A stretch of DNA of 64,000 nt from CAZOOK01 sp964581385. GTDB taxonomy: Bacteria > Pseudomonadota > Gammaproteobacteria > Nevskiales > Nevskiaceae. The position numbers and the translations under genes are program-made. Below are positions 52,820-62,165 of this stretch, in pieces (the stretch's first letter is position 1; each line of letters starts with the position of its first letter). A model generated the notes under the pieces. It was not told the origin of the DNA. It saw only the letters and a program-made list of their open reading frames with translations, and made no database searches. The stretch is from positions 71,620-135,619 of the forward strand of contig CAZOOK010000012.1 of the NCBI GenBank assembly GCA_964581385.1. The letters are read 5' to 3'.

Positions 52820-54052
52820 ATGGCCGGACGCTACGTTCGCCGTTTGTCGGCGCTGGAGCGCAGCGCGCTGGTCATCAACGAGATTCATCGCTATCACGTT
52901 GATGCCGTCATCGAAGGTATCGGCGAGGTCGATCCTCAGGCCATGCAGATCGCCGTGGACCGCGCGGCCGAAGCCAACCCCGGTATCCGCGTCCGGCTCA
53001 AAGGTTTTCTGGGATTTTCGAGGTGGGTGGACAGTGGCGTTTCGCCGCTCGTACGGCTCATGCCGCTCTCGGATTGGGACGGCAACAGCGAACGGGGCGC
53101 GCCGTTTTTGAACGAACGGCTTGATCCGCTGCACGGTGGTCCCGTGGCGGACATTCTCGTTGTGCCCTGCAAGGACGGTTCGACCCGCCTAGTCTTTCGC
53201 ACGGCGCATGCCGCAGTCGATGGCCGCGGCCTCATACACTGGGGCACCGAGGTCTTTCGCGCCTTGCGCGGCGAAGCGCTGCTCGGCTCGCATTCAACGA
53301 TCACCGATCTCGATGTCCTGGCGCAGTATCGCGACCGGATTCCGGAACCCCCAAAATCGCCACCGGCCAGTATCCCCGTCCTTGCTCCGGCGGAAAGCGG
53401 GCGCGAGTTGCGCTATGTCTGGCGCCGCGTCGTCATCAAAAACAATGTTTCGCAACTGCTGCCCAAGACGGCGGCGTTTCTGGCCGCTTGGGCCCGCCGG
53501 AAGCAGCAGGGCGAAGTCTGCTTCACCATTCCGGTGGACTATCGCGGGCTGCGCACGCAGGAAATGAGCATCGGCAACCTGACCGGTTATCTGCGTCTCG
53601 ATGTGCCGGATGGAGCGAGTCCGCGCGCAATCATGCAGCTAATCAACCGGGGTATCCGCGAATTCCACGACTGCCGTTCGTTCCCCCGGCTGATGCTATG
53701 GATTCCGATCTGGTACATGGTGCGGCAGTTGCGGCGCTCGGTCGACACGCTGTTGTACACCGTCACTCCCGGGTCGCCATCGGGGGGCATTGTTTCCATG
53801 GGGAGCTTGAATCCGGAGGTCTCCGCAGTGCCGGGATTTCAACCGAAACTGATCAGCGGTATTCCGGGTTCGGTGGGCAAACTGAACGTGGTTTTCCTGG
53901 CCCATCCGGAAGTCACCACCATTACGTTCTCCGTGCCGGCGGCCTATAACCAGCACGGTCAGCTCGATGAACTCGTGAGCGCCTATAAAGAGCATTTTTC
54001 CAGGAGCGGTCCGCCAGCCACAACGGCAACCAATGGCGATGACGGCAGGTGA
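52820..54052 (+). CDS. Condensation-domain-like acyltransferase, tandem copy 1
   Basis: A 410-residue protein of the CoA-dependent acyltransferase/condensation superfamily. The catalytic HxxxDG motif is HAAVDGRG near residue 131. GEVCFTIPVDYRGLRTQEMS and NLTGYLRLDV resemble the second structural half of such enzymes. It stands alone without carrier or adenylation domains, so it probably joins an acyl group to an alcohol or amine of a small molecule, in the manner of PapA-type enzymes. GGGGAG precedes the ATG at 52820; a longer frame from 52673 is less likely. First gene of the rightward arm, overlapping its paralog by four bases. Confidence 0.75.
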   Translation: MAGRYVRRLSALERSALVINEIHRYHVDAVIEGIGEVDPQAMQIAVDRAAEANPGIRVRLKGFLGFSRWVDSGVSPLVRLMPLSDWDGNSERGAPFLNERLDPLHGGPVADILVVPCKDGSTRLVFRTAHAAVDGRGLIHWGTEVFRALRGEALLGSHSTITDLDVLAQYRDRIPEPPKSPPASIPVLAPAESGRELRYVWRRVVIKNNVSQLLPKTAAFLAAWARRKQQGEVCFTIPVDYRGLRTQEMSIGNLTGYLRLDVPDGASPRAIMQLINRGIREFHDCRSFPRLMLWIPIWYMVRQLRRSVDTLLYTVTPGSPSGGIVSMGSLNPEVSAVPGFQPKLISGIPGSVGKLNVVFLAHPEVTTITFSVPAAYNQHGQLDELVSAYKEHFSRSGPPATTATNGDDGR

Positions 54053-55284
54053 GCGCACGGGAACCTCACATGGATCGCTTGCCGCCGCTGTCCCCGCTGA
54101 CATCCATTTCCCGTCCGCTATCCGCTCCGGAGTATTACCACGCCAGTGTCGGCACCAGCCGTCACACGCTCGAGCCGCCACGCCAGGTGATATTCGTGCT
54201 GAGGGGGGAGGGCTCGCTCAGTGCACAGCAATGGCAATCGGCGCTCGATCAGGTGGTGGCGGTCAATCCCGGTGCGCGTCTGCGCATGATCGGCAAGCGC
54301 AGCCGGGCTCGGTGGCAGAGCGATGGCGAGCCGCCACGGCTGCGCGTGCTGGAGCGCTGTGATTGGGACACGCTCTCCGAGCGCGGCGCCGAGTTCATCG
54401 AAGCCACGCCGCTACCGTTGGAAACGGGCCCCACCGTCGAACTGATCGTTGCTCCGGGGAATGGCGGAACGTCGTTGGTGATCCTGCGTGCCTTGCATGC
54501 GGTCGTCGATGGCAGCGGCATGCTTCACTTTCTGCGAGAAATGTTCCGCGCCTTGCGCGGCGAGCCCCTGCTGGGAAGCAATGCGAGCTTCAGCGATGTC
54601 GATCTCATGCTCAGTGCTGGCATCACGCATTCGACCTCCCGTCACATCAAGACCATGTGGCTGACCGGCGCTCCGGAAGGTGACGAGATGGGCGACGAAT
54701 TCCGGCGTATTCATCTGGGGCCACCCAGGAAGGATTTGCTCGCGAAAGTGGCCACCGCCATGGCCGAGTTTGCGCATCAGTACAGTGAGCTGCCGGCACT
54801 GATCGCAATCCCGGTGGACCTGCGCCGGCATTGCCCCGGCCTGCTGTCGACCACGAACTTCGCCAACATGCTTCTGGTGCGTCTTGAAAAAGGCGAGGGC
54901 ACCCAGGTGTTCAAGCACAGGCTGCAAGAGATGCTGGAGCAACGCAAGGACATGGCTTATCCGCGCGTACTCAATGCCATCAAACTACTGCCTCTACCGT
55001 GGCTGGATTTATTGCTGTCGCGCACGCACAGGAACTATCGCAAGAGAAAGCCGGTGGAAACCGCCGTTATTTCGAACGTCGGCCGTCATGAGTCCGCGAC
55101 GCTGAGCTGTCCCGGTTTTAAACTGCATGACATGGTGCTTTTGCCGCTGCGCGGCAGCGCTTTTGCAACCCTGACAGGCGTCGATAATCGCGTCGACATG
55201 ACGATAAACCTGCCCAGGGTGCTCGCCGGCAACGGCCGTTTCGATGCCCTTGTGGCGCACCTGGCCTCGATCGCCGGAGCCTGA
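54049..55284 (+). CDS. Condensation-domain-like acyltransferase, tandem copy 2
   Basis: A 411-residue paralog of the preceding protein. The motif is HAVVDGSG near residue 149, followed by MLHFLREMFRALRGEPLLGS, which closely matches FRALRGEALLGS in copy 1. The later half has LPALIAIPVDLRRHCPGLLS and TTNFANMLLVRL. A GTG at 54049 overlaps the previous stop (GTGA); an ATG at 54070 is the alternative start. Both copies keep the catalytic histidine and aspartate, so two acylations or a heterodimer are possible. Confidence 0.75.
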   Translation: MSAREPHMDRLPPLSPLTSISRPLSAPEYYHASVGTSRHTLEPPRQVIFVLRGEGSLSAQQWQSALDQVVAVNPGARLRMIGKRSRARWQSDGEPPRLRVLERCDWDTLSERGAEFIEATPLPLETGPTVELIVAPGNGGTSLVILRALHAVVDGSGMLHFLREMFRALRGEPLLGSNASFSDVDLMLSAGITHSTSRHIKTMWLTGAPEGDEMGDEFRRIHLGPPRKDLLAKVATAMAEFAHQYSELPALIAIPVDLRRHCPGLLSTTNFANMLLVRLEKGEGTQVFKHRLQEMLEQRKDMAYPRVLNAIKLLPLPWLDLLLSRTHRNYRKRKPVETAVISNVGRHESATLSCPGFKLHDMVLLPLRGSAFATLTGVDNRVDMTINLPRVLAGNGRFDALVAHLASIAGA

Positions 55285-55285
55285 A

Positions 55286-56647
55286 TTGAACGATTTCAAC
55301 TATTACCACGTGGACCCGGCGACAACGCGCGGCGACGCCACTGGGCGTTACCCGCACAACTATGTGAAATTTCCTTGGTTCCTGAAACCCGTCGAGTGGT
55401 GGGCCTCGATGTCCCGCGCACTCACGGGCCGGACGGCATATCTGCTCAAGGACAGTCTGCTTAAGGCCTTCGATTCGGTCGACGCGCCGGCAGGGCGATG
55501 GGGCACAGCCGAGGAGCTTGGCGTGCTGCGTCAATGTATCGAGATCGCGAGCAGGAACTTCGACGGCAATCCCTATATCTCGCCCATTGGTCGCGTCGTG
55601 ATCAAGATCATGGTGAGTGAACCGATCAAGAATCGCGCGGAAACCATCAAATTCTACGAAGCCAACCGCGACTTTATCGAGAGCAACGGACGTTACCAGG
55701 CGCCAGTACTGGTGGTTGGAGCGGCACGAACCGGAACCACCTTGCTGCATCGCTTGCTCAGCGAGGATCCGAATACGCGCTCCCCTTACGACTACGAGCT
55801 GGTGTATTGCACGCCTCCACTCAGGACCGGGATGGATCCGCTGCGAGATCCGCGCGTGAAGCGGAGGCTCTCCGACCTGGCAATGGGCGCGAAGATTGTG
55901 CCGGGATATGCGGAGAAGATCGCCGAGTCTCATCCGTTCGGGGCGACTGAAAAAGAGGAATCCCTGAGCATGGTAGCGATCCACAACGGGCTGTTCTTTC
56001 TCTTCAGTCTCGCCGCGGGCCGCGAATATGTGCGCAGCCTTGCGCAACCGGGCATGGGGGACGCACTGCTGAGATATGAACGGAATTTATTCACCATGCT
56101 GGATGCCTACTGCCCGGCCAAGTCGCATTGGACACAAAAGTCGCCGGTCTACGCGTATCGCTTTGGCGATATCTTTACGCACTACCCCGACGCGCGCGTG
56201 ATCGTGACGCACCGTGACCCAGTCAATAATCTGGCTTCCGGTTGCCGTTTATTTGAAACGTTTTCGCTGCCGTTCGACGTGGAGGGCAGTTTGGACAAAC
56301 TGCGCTTTGGCAGCCTGGTTCAGGAGCTATGGTCCGCCTCGTGGTCCGTCCCGCTGGAATTTCGCCGGGCGAATCCGCAATATGAACCGCAGATCATCGA
56401 TTGCATGTACCCGGATTTGGTTCGCGATCCAATCGGGATGGTGAAGAATATCTACCGCAAGTTCGGCCTCGATTACACACAGGAGTTTGAAGATCGCATG
56501 AAGCTCGCCCTGGCGAACAACCCGCAAGGCAAGCGCGGACGCCACCAATACACCAGCCAGGAATACGGCATCGACCCCGACTCCCTCTACGAACAAAACA
56601 GAGCCTATTTCGACCACTACGGCTTCAAGCCGGTTCTGCCGCAATAG
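55286..56647 (+). CDS. Sulfotransferase family protein
   Basis: A 453-residue protein with the PAPS-binding signatures: a 5'-phosphosulfate loop VGAARTGTTLLHRLL near residue 146 and the 3'-phosphate region RVIVTHRDPVNNLAS near residue 305. It would transfer sulfate to a hydroxyl or amine, probably of the cluster product, although this bacterial subgroup has few characterised members. The TTG start at 55286 has GGAG six bases upstream and follows the previous stop by one base. An ATG at 55244 would overlap that gene by 41 bases. Translation is thus coupled with the acyltransferases. Confidence 0.8.
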   Translation: MNDFNYYHVDPATTRGDATGRYPHNYVKFPWFLKPVEWWASMSRALTGRTAYLLKDSLLKAFDSVDAPAGRWGTAEELGVLRQCIEIASRNFDGNPYISPIGRVVIKIMVSEPIKNRAETIKFYEANRDFIESNGRYQAPVLVVGAARTGTTLLHRLLSEDPNTRSPYDYELVYCTPPLRTGMDPLRDPRVKRRLSDLAMGAKIVPGYAEKIAESHPFGATEKEESLSMVAIHNGLFFLFSLAAGREYVRSLAQPGMGDALLRYERNLFTMLDAYCPAKSHWTQKSPVYAYRFGDIFTHYPDARVIVTHRDPVNNLASGCRLFETFSLPFDVEGSLDKLRFGSLVQELWSASWSVPLEFRRANPQYEPQIIDCMYPDLVRDPIGMVKNIYRKFGLDYTQEFEDRMKLALANNPQGKRGRHQYTSQEYGIDPDSLYEQNRAYFDHYGFKPVLPQ

Positions 56648-56821
56648 GGAACCCGCTTTTTTTTGTCGCATTCTAGTGACTACTCCGTCACATTTTCGCT
56701 GCTACTGCCATGGCGATCCGGCAATCCATTAATTTATGATGTCAACGTGATAGGTCGTCCGAGCGGGCGTTTACTACCGCTTTTATAGTTTGACCCAGAA
56801 GAGTCGCGGAGCGGGCAAGCG

Positions 56822-56956
56822 ATGCACGTTGTGATGTCCATTGATGGAACGGCCGGCAACGTCTATCCGCTGATCGCGCTTGGTTGTGAGCTCAAACGAC
56901 GTCGCCATGACGTCGAGTTCCATGGCTGCGACTATTTTCCTAATCTTCTTCCGTGA
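56822..56956 (+). pseudogene. N-terminal stub of an MGT-type glycosyltransferase
   Basis: A 44-residue frame starting MHVVMSIDGTAGNVYPLIAL and reaching a TGA just after HDVEFHGCDYF. This is the typical first beta-alpha unit of GT-B glycosyltransferases such as rhamnosyltransferases, and nothing further of the enzyme remains. GGAGCGGG precedes the ATG, and the stop overlaps the GTG start of the P450 gene (GTGA). It may be a remnant after deletion, now serving only as a translated leader for the P450. Confidence 0.6.
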
Positions 56957-58392
56957 TCTTCGATAACTCCAAACCCGCCGATGGCTTGCGGCAGATCGCG
57001 GATCTCCCAGGGCCGCGTGGCTGGCCGCTGCTGGGTAATGCAGTGCAGCTGCATCCCAATCGCGCGCATCTCCAATTCGAGGCATGGGCGCGGCGTTACG
57101 GACCGTTTTACCGCGCACGGCTTGGTAGCGTTCAACTGTTGGTGATATCCGGCCATGAAGTAATACATTCCACGCTACGCAACCGGCCGGAAGGATTCCG
57201 CCGCCCCGCGCGCGTGCAGCATCTGGCGCGCGAGATGGGTGCGGACATCGGCCTCTTCATGGCCGAGGGCGCGGAATGGCGAAGCATGCGTGCGATGATG
57301 ACCGCCAGCCTTTCCCCCCGGCAGCTGCGGGTCTATTTCCCCCGCCTCAAGCAAATCGCGCTCAGACTCCGCGGCCGCTGGTCAGCCGCGGCTGCAGCCG
57401 GCACCGCAATCGATCTCAATGGCGATCTCAAGCGCTACATGGTCGATGCGGTCTCCAGCCAGGCGTTCGGTACCGACGTCAATACGCTGGAGGCGGAGGA
57501 GGAGCCGATTCATAGCCACATCGAGTTCGTGATGGCGATGCTCTACCGCCGCATCATGATTCCGATTCCGTACTGGCGTCTTTTTTTGCTGCCCGCCGAC
57601 CGGCGGCTTGCGCGCAGTGTCGCGGAGATCAAGCGCGCGACCACCGGCTTTATCGAAGCGGCCCGCGCGCAGTTGAGTGCGGATCCCGCGCGCCGCAGCA
57701 CACCCGCAAATGTGCTGGAGGCCATGATCGTCGCCGCGGACCTGCCTGGCAGCGGACTTGACGATGCCGCCGTCGCGGGCAATGCGCTTGATCTGCTACT
57801 TGCCGGTGAAATCACCACGTCGACTGCGCTGGCCTGGCTCATCTGGCTTCTGCACCGTAATCCGGAGGTGTTACGGCGGGCCACGGAAGAGATCGACGCC
57901 GTTGTGCCGTCTCTCGACGAAATTACGATGGAGCAGATTGAAAAGCTCCAGTACGTCGAAGCGTGCGCTTGCGAGTCATTGCGATTCAAGCCGGTCGAGC
58001 CGATGCTTCTGGGCGAGGCGATGCACGACCTGGTAGTGGGCGACGTCGCGGTTCCAGCCGGCACCGTCGTCATGGGACTGCAGCGTGTGGAAGGTCTCGA
58101 TGACCGCTGGTTCGCTGACGCTGCGTCCTTCGATCCGGAACGCTGGCTCGCCGACGCCAGTCCCGAGCGCAGGACCAAGAGTGTTTCCATTCCTTTCGGA
58201 GCGGGTCCGCGGACCTGTGTTGGCCGAAGTCTCGCGCTGATTGAAATCAAGCTCGGAGTGGCCGTCTTGCTTCGTGGTTTCACCATCGAGGCGCTCGACA
58301 CTGGAGGCTTGGAGGAACCCCGGGAGGTCATGGGCGCCGTGCTGGCATCGTCGCCTATAGCGTTGCGCCTGCGCGCCCGTTCGTCCGGATAG
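56953..58392 (+). CDS. Cytochrome P450, first of two
   Basis: A 479-residue heme monooxygenase. The proline-rich start LPGPRGWPLLG, the oxygen-binding helix LAGEITTSTALAWL near residue 290, the ExxR motif ESLR, and the heme loop FGAGPRTCVGRSLA with the cysteine ligand are all present. There is no membrane anchor before the proline-rich region, so it is soluble, and redox partners are not in the window. The GTG at 56953 is the only reasonable start; the next methionine is far inside. The AMP-ligase gene starts five bases after its stop. Confidence 0.92.
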   Translation: MIFDNSKPADGLRQIADLPGPRGWPLLGNAVQLHPNRAHLQFEAWARRYGPFYRARLGSVQLLVISGHEVIHSTLRNRPEGFRRPARVQHLAREMGADIGLFMAEGAEWRSMRAMMTASLSPRQLRVYFPRLKQIALRLRGRWSAAAAAGTAIDLNGDLKRYMVDAVSSQAFGTDVNTLEAEEEPIHSHIEFVMAMLYRRIMIPIPYWRLFLLPADRRLARSVAEIKRATTGFIEAARAQLSADPARRSTPANVLEAMIVAADLPGSGLDDAAVAGNALDLLLAGEITTSTALAWLIWLLHRNPEVLRRATEEIDAVVPSLDEITMEQIEKLQYVEACACESLRFKPVEPMLLGEAMHDLVVGDVAVPAGTVVMGLQRVEGLDDRWFADAASFDPERWLADASPERRTKSVSIPFGAGPRTCVGRSLALIEIKLGVAVLLRGFTIEALDTGGLEEPREVMGAVLASSPIALRLRARSSG

Positions 58393-58397
58393 AACGA

Positions 58398-60005
58398 ATG
58401 GATGCTGACCTGCGCCCACTGAGCACGTTCGATAACCTGCTTGCCAGCATGCAGGCACAGCTGCGGGCGGCGAAACGGGAGCGGATTGCCATCATCCAGC
58501 ACGCCAGCCCGTGGGTACGGACGATCACCGCGACAGCGCTTGCCGCGCAAATCGATGCGCTGACCGAGGGTTTCACACAGCTTGGGCTCCGCGAGGGCGA
58601 CGCGGTCGTATTCGCGGTGCGGCCCGGGATTGCTTCGATCGCTGCGCAACTGGGATTGCTGCGTGCGGGGGCCAAGCTGGTGGTGGTGGATCCGGGTGTC
58701 GCCGGCGCGCTCTTCCTCGAGCGCATGCGACTGGTGCGGCCGCGCTTCGTTGTCGCGGATTCACTGGTCTTCGCCGCAAGCGCTCCCGGGCCGTTGCGCA
58801 CCTGGCTGCGGCGCAAAGGGATCGATCTGCCACACATCCAATCGCTTGATGCGTTGTTCGTCCGGGTCGGTCCCTGGCTTCCAGGCGTGCCACGCGGGCT
58901 CAACATCCGCACCTTGCTCAGGATGCCGGTGCGGGAGCCGCACTCCGCCAGGGTCCAAGCCGATCGTCCTCCGCATCGGACGATCGGTGTGATCTTCACT
59001 TCCGGCACGACAGCAGCACCCAAGGCGGTTGAGCACACCGCGACCAGTCTCGGCGCGGCTTTCTCCCTCATCAGCCGGCTGATGGCGCTGACGCCGGCCG
59101 ACGTCGTCTACAGCACGCAGTCGCACCAGACCCTAGCGGCGGTGCTCGCCGGTGCGACGGCGGTCATTCCGCCGAAACTGGCCCCGCTCCGCGCGCTCGC
59201 CGATATCGAGCGCCACCGCGTAACGCATCTCTACGCAGTACCTTTCGAGATGTCCGCAATACTTACGGTCCTAGAAGCCAGGGGTGGACGTTTTCCGGAG
59301 CACCTTTCGCACATTCTGCTCGGCAGCGCGCCGATCGGTCCCGGTCTGCTGCGGCGCCTGCGGGCAGTCTGTGGGGAGCGCATCAAGATATGGTGCATCT
59401 ACGCGATGACCGAAGCACTCCCCGTCTCGGTGATCGAATCCCGCGAGAAGCTTGCCGATCCAAATCCCCAGGATGGCGACCTGGTGGGACGCCCGGTGCA
59501 GGGGATCGAGACCCGCCTTGCCGCCGATGGCGAGTTGTTGGTGCGTGGGCCGAACCTGTTCAAGTCCTATATCGGGCATGATGCCGCGGACTGGCACGCG
59601 ACCGGCGATCTCGCCCGCATCGATGCCGCCGGGCGTATCCGTCTCCTCGGCCGCAAGAAGGACATGATCATCCGCGGCGCTTACAACATCTATCCTTCGC
59701 TCTACGAAGAAACGATCGCGCGGATTCCAGGCGTCGCGGCATGTGCCCTGCTGGGGTATTCGGACGAGCAGGCGGCGGATGAGCGGCTGCTGCTTGCGAT
59801 CGAGCCGGCCCTTGGAGAGGACTCGATGCGGCTCCGCACGCGGGTGGCGGCGGCGTTGCGATCGGGCCCCAATGCCATCGACGCCTTTGCCCAGCCGGAC
59901 GAGATTGTGGTTTGTACGATTCCGTATGCTGGTCGGAATGGCAAGCTCGACCGGGTACGCTTGGCCGCCATGTTGCGGAGTGAATGCAATGCCGCTGGCC
60001 GTTGA
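58398..60005 (+). CDS. AMP-forming acyl-CoA/acyl ligase, OleC-like position
   Basis: A 535-residue adenylate-forming enzyme. The phosphate loop is FTSGTTAAPKAVEH near residue 197, the A5-type motif is YAMTEALPVS, the ATP-binding aspartate is in HATGDLARID, and the hinge/lysine region is GRKKDMIIRGAYNIYP with a C-terminal GRNGKLDRVRL. EALPVS followed by GDLVGRPVQG recalls OleC beta-lactone synthetases and related fatty-acid ligases, but the NIYP hinge looks more like ordinary acyl-CoA synthetases. Its product is therefore either an acyl-CoA or an activated hydroxy acid. It overlaps the dehydrogenase gene by 17 bases. Confidence 0.85.
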   Translation: MDADLRPLSTFDNLLASMQAQLRAAKRERIAIIQHASPWVRTITATALAAQIDALTEGFTQLGLREGDAVVFAVRPGIASIAAQLGLLRAGAKLVVVDPGVAGALFLERMRLVRPRFVVADSLVFAASAPGPLRTWLRRKGIDLPHIQSLDALFVRVGPWLPGVPRGLNIRTLLRMPVREPHSARVQADRPPHRTIGVIFTSGTTAAPKAVEHTATSLGAAFSLISRLMALTPADVVYSTQSHQTLAAVLAGATAVIPPKLAPLRALADIERHRVTHLYAVPFEMSAILTVLEARGGRFPEHLSHILLGSAPIGPGLLRRLRAVCGERIKIWCIYAMTEALPVSVIESREKLADPNPQDGDLVGRPVQGIETRLAADGELLVRGPNLFKSYIGHDAADWHATGDLARIDAAGRIRLLGRKKDMIIRGAYNIYPSLYEETIARIPGVAACALLGYSDEQAADERLLLAIEPALGEDSMRLRTRVAAALRSGPNAIDAFAQPDEIVVCTIPYAGRNGKLDRVRLAAMLRSECNAAGR

Positions 60006-60999
60006 GGCACTGCGAGGCCGGCATGTTGCGATCACCGGCGCCACCGGATTCCTCGGCCGTCGCCTCGCCGCAGCCCTCGTGTCCGTGGATGCCCATGTCA
60101 TTGGCTTTGGCCGACAGCCGCAGCCCGATGTGCAGGGTATGCGTTATGAACGCTGGGATATCGTCAGCGGACCGCTGCCCGGGTCACCGCACAAGGTAGA
60201 CGCCGTTGCGCATTGCGCGGGCATGGTGACCGACTGGGGCAGCACGGCAGAGTTCTTTCGCTGTCATGTCGAAGGCACCCGCAACGTGCTCGCGAGTTTT
60301 CCGGATTGCCCGATCGTGCACGTTTCCACGGCGAGCGTTTACGATGCGTTTGCGCCCAAGCGCATGGTGCGGGAAGACGCAGCACCCGCAAGCCGTTTCC
60401 TCAATGCCTATGCGGAGAGCAAGGCGGCCGCGGAAGCAATCGTGCGTGAGCGTGATGCTCACATCATCCTGCGTCCGCACGCGATCTATGGTCCCGGCGA
60501 CCGTGTCCTGTTGCCGCGCCTGCTCGACGCTCTCGTCGTCGGCCACCTTATTGCGGTGGGTGATGGCCGTAACATGATTTCACTGACTCACGTCGATAAT
60601 CTCGTCGATGCGTTGATGCTGGCGCTTGCGGCTTCGATCACCGGTTCCGCACGTGGCGTCTTCAATATCGCCGACGCGAGGCCGCTCCGTCTTGACGAAG
60701 TGCTCAATGCCGTCCTGACAGCCACCGGTCACCGGCCCCGCATCCATTATTTGCCGAGAAGCGCCGCCTGGTTCATCGGCACGGTGCTGGAGACGCTATG
60801 GCAGGCATTGGGCCGGCGCAAAGCGCCCCGCCTGACCCGCTACCGAGTTGCTCAGGTCGCCGACGAGTACACGCTCGATTGCGGCAAAGCCGCAGCGGTG
60901 CTCGGATACGCACCGACGCGCAATCTATCCGACTATCTCGCGGCGGCCTATGGTTGGAGCGCGCCGGTTGCCGCGCGGCGCACTTCGAGCACCGCATAG
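59989..60999 (+). CDS. NAD(P)-dependent epimerase/dehydratase, OleD-like
   Basis: A 336-residue extended short-chain dehydrogenase. The cofactor loop is ITGATGFLGRRLAA near residue 14, the active-site serine is in VHVSTASVYD, and the catalytic YxxxK is NAYAESKAAAE. SLTHVDNLVDALMLAL and the 3-beta-hydroxysteroid dehydrogenase-like tail match the group that contains OleD and lipstatin-type LstD enzymes, which reduce 2-alkyl-3-ketoacids. The start at 59989 lies inside the ligase gene. It ends 52 bases inside the convergent second P450 gene. Confidence 0.83.
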   Translation: MPLAVEALRGRHVAITGATGFLGRRLAAALVSVDAHVIGFGRQPQPDVQGMRYERWDIVSGPLPGSPHKVDAVAHCAGMVTDWGSTAEFFRCHVEGTRNVLASFPDCPIVHVSTASVYDAFAPKRMVREDAAPASRFLNAYAESKAAAEAIVRERDAHIILRPHAIYGPGDRVLLPRLLDALVVGHLIAVGDGRNMISLTHVDNLVDALMLALAASITGSARGVFNIADARPLRLDEVLNAVLTATGHRPRIHYLPRSAAWFIGTVLETLWQALGRRKAPRLTRYRVAQVADEYTLDCGKAAAVLGYAPTRNLSDYLAAAYGWSAPVAARRTSSTA

Positions 61000-62165
61000 G
61001 ACGGCAACATGACGCGCCGCGCAGAGCGTCGGCGCGTGATTGTGAGGGGGCCGGCGTCGAGCAGCATGGTGAGCGCCTCGTGAAGTGCGCGCCGGGCAAG
61101 CGCCGCGCCGAGGCAGAAATGCGGGCCGTGGCCGAAAGCCAGATTCGCCAACGCAGGCGGCGGTTTGCGACTCAAGTCGAAATCATGTGCCGTCGCTCCC
61201 AATGCCCGAGACCGCAGCGAGGTCGCGAGGCAGACGATCAGGCGGTCGCCCGCACGCAGACGTTTTCCACCGAGGACGGTGTCTTCGGCGACATGACGTG
61301 TCAGGAGCGGCACCGGTGTGGTGAGCCGCAGACCTTCCAGGATTGCCGCCGGCAGGAGATCGCGGCGCGCCGCCACCAGCTGCCACTGCTCTGTTTCGAT
61401 CAGGAAATTGACGATCCGTGACAGCGACGTGGCTGTCGTCTCGGTGCCGGCAAGGAACAGCAGCCCAACCGTGCCCCGGCTTTCTTCGAAATCGAGTCCG
61501 AGTTCACGCAGCCGTCCCGGCACCGTCGTCGCTTCGCCTGCATCGTACGCGGCCCGGGCGTCGGCGGTAATCTCCTCGAAGCGCCTGCGCAAGACCGCCG
61601 TGCGCGAGCTATCGTGTTTCCGGCTCGCCAAGCTGAGCGCGGCGAGGAATTCCTGCCCGGAGCGGAACAGTTTCAAACAGGTCTCATCCTCCCGCCCAGG
61701 CGGCAGCGCCATGCCGAGCAAGGCGCAGGCAACGCGGCCAGTGAAGAGCTTGGCAAAGTGGACCAGATCGAGCGTGTTGCCTGCCTTCAGTGTTGCTGCC
61801 GCGTTGTGTAAGGGCGGCCCCATCTCGCGGGTCAGCAGCTGGTCTATGAAGCGCGGCGTGAACAGGTGCTGCAGTCGCTGGCGCAATTGGCGGTGCGGGT
61901 CGCCGTCCATGTTGATCAACGCAGAGGGGCCGATGACGTCTGTCAGGGTATGACTGAACGCGCCTTCTCCCGTTTTGGTGAAGCGTTCAGGGGCGCCCAA
62001 TACCTCACTGGCGAGCGCCGGGTCGGAGATGATGTGGCCGATACGTGGCAAGGACACCATGGATCCCATGCGCGCCACTGTCTTCAGGATCGGCGACAAC
62101 AAGGGCTGGGCGGCAAACTGCAAGCCCCGCTCCTGCGCGCGCGCGCGACGCTGACCGGTACTCAT
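60948..62165 (-). CDS. Cytochrome P450, second of two
   Basis: A 405-residue soluble bacterial P450. The oxygen-binding helix is LLFLAGTETTATSLSRI, the ExxR motif is EGLRL, and the heme loop is AFGHGPHFCLGAALARRAL with the cysteine ligand. The N-terminal part shows FTKTGEGAFSHTL and a GDPHRQLRQRL stretch typical of the class. It is only distantly related to the P450 at 57 kb, so the two probably act at different positions. It overlaps the glycosyltransferase gene by four bases and is last in the leftward arm. Confidence 0.92.
   Translation of the reverse strand: MSTGQRRARAQERGLQFAAQPLLSPILKTVARMGSMVSLPRIGHIISDPALASEVLGAPERFTKTGEGAFSHTLTDVIGPSALINMDGDPHRQLRQRLQHLFTPRFIDQLLTREMGPPLHNAAATLKAGNTLDLVHFAKLFTGRVACALLGMALPPGREDETCLKLFRSGQEFLAALSLASRKHDSSRTAVLRRRFEEITADARAAYDAGEATTVPGRLRELGLDFEESRGTVGLLFLAGTETTATSLSRIVNFLIETEQWQLVAARRDLLPAAILEGLRLTTPVPLLTRHVAEDTVLGGKRLRAGDRLIVCLATSLRSRALGATAHDFDLSRKPPPALANLAFGHGPHFCLGAALARRALHEALTMLLDAGPLTITRRRSARRVMLPSYAVLEVRRAATGALQP

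Noticed and set aside
52820..55284. Nonribosomal peptide synthetase fragments
   Set aside because: Both condensation-like proteins are complete single-domain proteins with proper starts and stops, and no carrier or peptide-type adenylation domain is nearby.
55118..56047. A 309-codon open frame antisense to the sulfotransferase gene
   Set aside because: It overlaps a gene with clear PAPS motifs and has no recognisable domain of its own.
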